Shown here piece by piece: positions 35,566 through 37,624 of a stretch of DNA of 37,624 nt. The notes below the pieces were generated by a model, which ran no database searches, had not been told where the DNA came from, and was given only the letters and a program-made list of their open reading frames with translations. This stretch comes from Elioraea rosea (GTDB taxonomy: Bacteria > Pseudomonadota > Alphaproteobacteria > Acetobacterales > Acetobacteraceae), in NCBI RefSeq assembly GCF_007644105.1, contig NZ_VFAC01000038.1:1-37624 (forward strand). Reading direction: 5' to 3'. The position numbers and the translations under genes are program-made. Numbering within the stretch: the first letter of the stretch is position 1; every line of letters begins with the position of its first letter.

Positions 35566-37624
35566 ATGGTGGAGGCACTGCCCCCGAGCGTCGTTAGTCT
35601 TGTCGTTCAGAATTCTGGTGCTGGAGCACTGTCCGGCGGTGTAACAAGCGTCGGCCAGATATTTCAAGCGGGGGATTTGCCTGCCGGGTCTGGGTTGGTC
35701 GCCCGGATCGGCTCGGCCATGGTGCCGGTCCAAGTGGATGTGAAGACGACGCATCCTGACGGCTCGGTCAACATGGCGGTGCTGTCGTTTGAACGCCCCC
35801 CATTGACAGCGGGGTCGAGTGTTGAAGTGGTGTTGGAGAGAGCACCAGCGCCGTCTGGGCACGGCGTGGTGGATCTGGCGTCCGTGTCTGCGAAGCATAG
35901 TTTCGTGGTGGAGTTGGCGCCTGTTGGGCAACCAAAGATCACCATCGATGTGCTCGATGCGCTGAGGAAGGCGCTCGACAAGGGCGACGCCTCCGTCTGG
36001 CAGAAGGGGGCGCTCGCCACCGAGGCGCGGGTCGAGGTCGACCTCCCCGGCTCGATGCGCGCGGCCTTCGACGTCACCGCCTACAAGGACGGGCAGATCT
36101 CGGTCGATGCCCTGTTCCGGAACGACGGTGCGATGGGGGCCACGGGCGGCCGCGTCGACTACACCGCCAAGGCCACGCTCGACGGCAAGGTGGTCCTGTC
36201 GGAAAGCGTCAGCCAGGCGCAGTACCAGAACTGGAACGCGAGCTTTGCGACGAGTGAGGCGCATGGCGGGCAGGGGCTCGGCGATGCGTCGGCGGGCTGG
36301 CTGAACATCCGGCACGACGTGGCGTACCTGAAGGAGACGGGGGCGATCGCGAACTACGATCTCTCCATCCCGGTGTCGCAGACGACGTTGGCAAAGTACG
36401 GCACAGCAATCGCGGCGGAGGGGTGGGGCGATCCGCTGGCGGCGAACGGCGTGTACCAGTACATGCCCGGTACGGGTGGTCGTCCTGATCTTGGGTTCAC
36501 GACCGAGCACAATGTGAACTGGCTTCTGTCGGGCGACGCGCGTGCGGCGGAGTACGCGTTGGGTCAGGCGGAGGCGGCCGGTGCGGTGCCGTGGAACTTC
36601 TGGGACAATGCCAACGGCACCTGGCTCAACACGGACAATTACCCAAAACTGTGGACCGACCCGCGCGGCGGAACGGGGAAACCCGGGGATGCGAACTCAG
36701 GCGGGCTGACGCAGCAGCGTCCCACCGACACTGGCTGGACACCAGATGTGGCGCATCAGCCCGACCTGTCGACGGTGCCGTATCTGCTGACGGGCGAGCG
36801 CTGGATGCTGGACAACCTCCAGGCCCAGGCCTCGGCGGCGATCATGGGCACCTATCCGATCTCGCGCCTTGGAGGCGAGGGTATCGTGACGAACGGGGGC
36901 CAGGTACGCGGCTCTGCTTGGAACCTACGGCAGGTCGAAAACGCTGCCTGGCTCAGCCCCGAGGGCAGCGCGGAAAAAGTCTATTTCGAGGAGGTGATCC
37001 AGAAGAACTGGGACTGGCTCGTCTCGAAGCTCCCGGAATGGACGACCACGCAGGGCGAAGCGCACGGGTACATCCCGGGCGCCTACGGCGCGGCAGGCGG
37101 CTTGGCGCCGTGGCAGCAGGACTACTTCGCCGGCGTTGCCATCATCTCCGCCAACCGAGGCAACGAGGAGGCCAAAGCCGTCCTCGACTGGATGTCGAAC
37201 TTCCTCGTCGGACGGTTCACCGCAGGCGACGAAGGCCTCTCTCCCAAGGACGGTATCGCCTACAGCTTTTCAAATGCAGATCCGATCACTCGCGTCCCCT
37301 ACAAGACTTGGGAGGAGATCGGCACCGAGATGATTTCCAGAGGATGGTCGCTCACTCTGGGAACCAAATGGGAAACCAGCGCCAACGAGTATGGCCGCTT
37401 GGCCCTTGCTACCCTCGCCGGACTCCACGACCTGACCGGCGACCCCGGGATCGCCGAGGTCTACCGTTCATTTCTTGCACTGAACCCTCCTCTGACCGAC
37501 GAGGCCTCGTACATCAAGAACCCCGCCTACGGCATCACCATCCCCGACATCTACGACGTCTTCAATCCTCCCGGCGCGACGCCGAACCCGGTTCCTCCTC
37601 CGCCCCAGCCGACCCCGACGCCGG
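35566..37624 (+). CDS. Third paralogue of the enzyme-like family, 3'-partial
   Basis: The frame is open from ATG 35566 (ACGGAGG ribosome binding site 5 bp upstream) to the window edge: 686 codons and one base, ending inside the Pro-rich linker. No signal peptide is present. Residues ~9-125 align with paralogue 2 (VARIGSAMVPVQVDVKTTHP against VARIGNASVPVQVDAKTSHA) but differ in many residues and in codon use, being less GC-rich. From residue ~127 on, the DNA is nearly identical to paralogue 2. Compared with it, E499-Y-R-E502 becomes A506-Y-G-A509 and T647 becomes A654. Because the linker begins identically, RTX and CBM parts probably follow outside the window. Function as for paralogue 2, though the charge-removing changes could alter or abolish activity. 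Confidence 0.85.
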   Translation, partial: MVEALPPSVVSLVVQNSGAGALSGGVTSVGQIFQAGDLPAGSGLVARIGSAMVPVQVDVKTTHPDGSVNMAVLSFERPPLTAGSSVEVVLERAPAPSGHGVVDLASVSAKHSFVVELAPVGQPKITIDVLDALRKALDKGDASVWQKGALATEARVEVDLPGSMRAAFDVTAYKDGQISVDALFRNDGAMGATGGRVDYTAKATLDGKVVLSESVSQAQYQNWNASFATSEAHGGQGLGDASAGWLNIRHDVAYLKETGAIANYDLSIPVSQTTLAKYGTAIAAEGWGDPLAANGVYQYMPGTGGRPDLGFTTEHNVNWLLSGDARAAEYALGQAEAAGAVPWNFWDNANGTWLNTDNYPKLWTDPRGGTGKPGDANSGGLTQQRPTDTGWTPDVAHQPDLSTVPYLLTGERWMLDNLQAQASAAIMGTYPISRLGGEGIVTNGGQVRGSAWNLRQVENAAWLSPEGSAEKVYFEEVIQKNWDWLVSKLPEWTTTQGEAHGYIPGAYGAAGGLAPWQQDYFAGVAIISANRGNEEAKAVLDWMSNFLVGRFTAGDEGLSPKDGIAYSFSNADPITRVPYKTWEEIGTEMISRGWSLTLGTKWETSANEYGRLALATLAGLHDLTGDPGIAEVYRSFLALNPPLTDEASYIKNPAYGITIPDIYDVFNPPGATPNPVPPPPQPTPTP
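35943..37624 (+). repeat. Long near-identical repeat, copy B
   Basis: Partner of 32066-33747 in direct orientation. Its left boundary falls inside the coding region, at about codon 126 of paralogue 3, not at a gene edge. That is the pattern expected of gene conversion or unequal recombination between homologous genes. No insertion-sequence ends or target duplications are seen at the boundary. Confidence 0.95.

Noticed and set aside
31479-36510. Two minus-strand ORFs beginning with the same ~200 residues (ending at 31479 and 35482)
   Set aside because: The shared sequence is only the antisense of the duplicated plus-strand region.

Overview
The window is very GC-rich DNA whose gene content points to an alphaproteobacterium, plausibly a Rhodospirillales/Acetobacteraceae member. 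That placement is an inference from gene families and base composition; there is no rRNA or tRNA here to confirm it. Three blocks are visible. Base composition was judged by eye throughout.

Block 1 (1-26245) is an exosortase-A (XrtA/PEP-CTERM) type exopolysaccharide locus. A tightly packed plus-strand run begins with the regulatory and assembly genes prsK (5'-truncated by the window edge), prsR and prsT. It continues with an exosortase-associated O-antigen-ligase-like protein, a GT4 glycosyltransferase, a Tat-exported protein of an unrecognised polysaccharide-enzyme-like family, a NodB-type deacetylase, a CelD/BcsL-like acyltransferase, a Wzx-like flippase, a polysaccharide pyruvyltransferase-like protein and a nucleotide-sugar epimerase. 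A second run (17591-21921) holds the XrtA-associated asparagine-synthetase-like amidotransferase, an SMR/ArnF-like small transporter, a GT2 glycosyltransferase and a WalW-like deacetylase. A divergent pair follows: a GT-C (ArnT/PMT-like) glycosyltransferase and a HAD-UbiA fusion that may make a polyprenyl-phosphate sugar. A second CelD-like protein ends the block. Neither the exosortase nor any PEP-CTERM substrate lies in the window.

Block 2 (26315-30681) starts with a YdcF-like membrane protein and then becomes a plasmid-type replicon. It has a RepA_C-family initiator, six 13-bp iterons around it (consensus GTCAGTARAGTCC, with C or G at some positions), a perfect DnaA box, a ParA ATPase with a small ribbon-helix-helix-like partner, repeated TTTCC-GAAAT sites on both sides of the par operon, and a serine resolvase preceded by two perfect palindromes. 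The polysaccharide locus therefore sits beside a plasmid or chromid origin, or beside an integrated plasmid.

Block 3 (30753-37624) has a phosphoheptose isomerase (gmhA-like) and two large paralogues of the Tat-exported protein of block 1. The complete one (1205 aa) has the enzyme-like region, a Pro-rich linker, RTX calcium-binding repeats, two CBM60-like carbohydrate-binding modules and a final RTX block, so it looks like a type I secretion substrate. The second runs off the right edge. The two share 1682 bp with only five differences, all of them amino-acid changing and four of them inside one 12-bp stretch. Upstream of that point their N-termini are clearly diverged. The three-member family, exported by apparently different routes and reshaped by gene conversion, is the most unusual content of the window.
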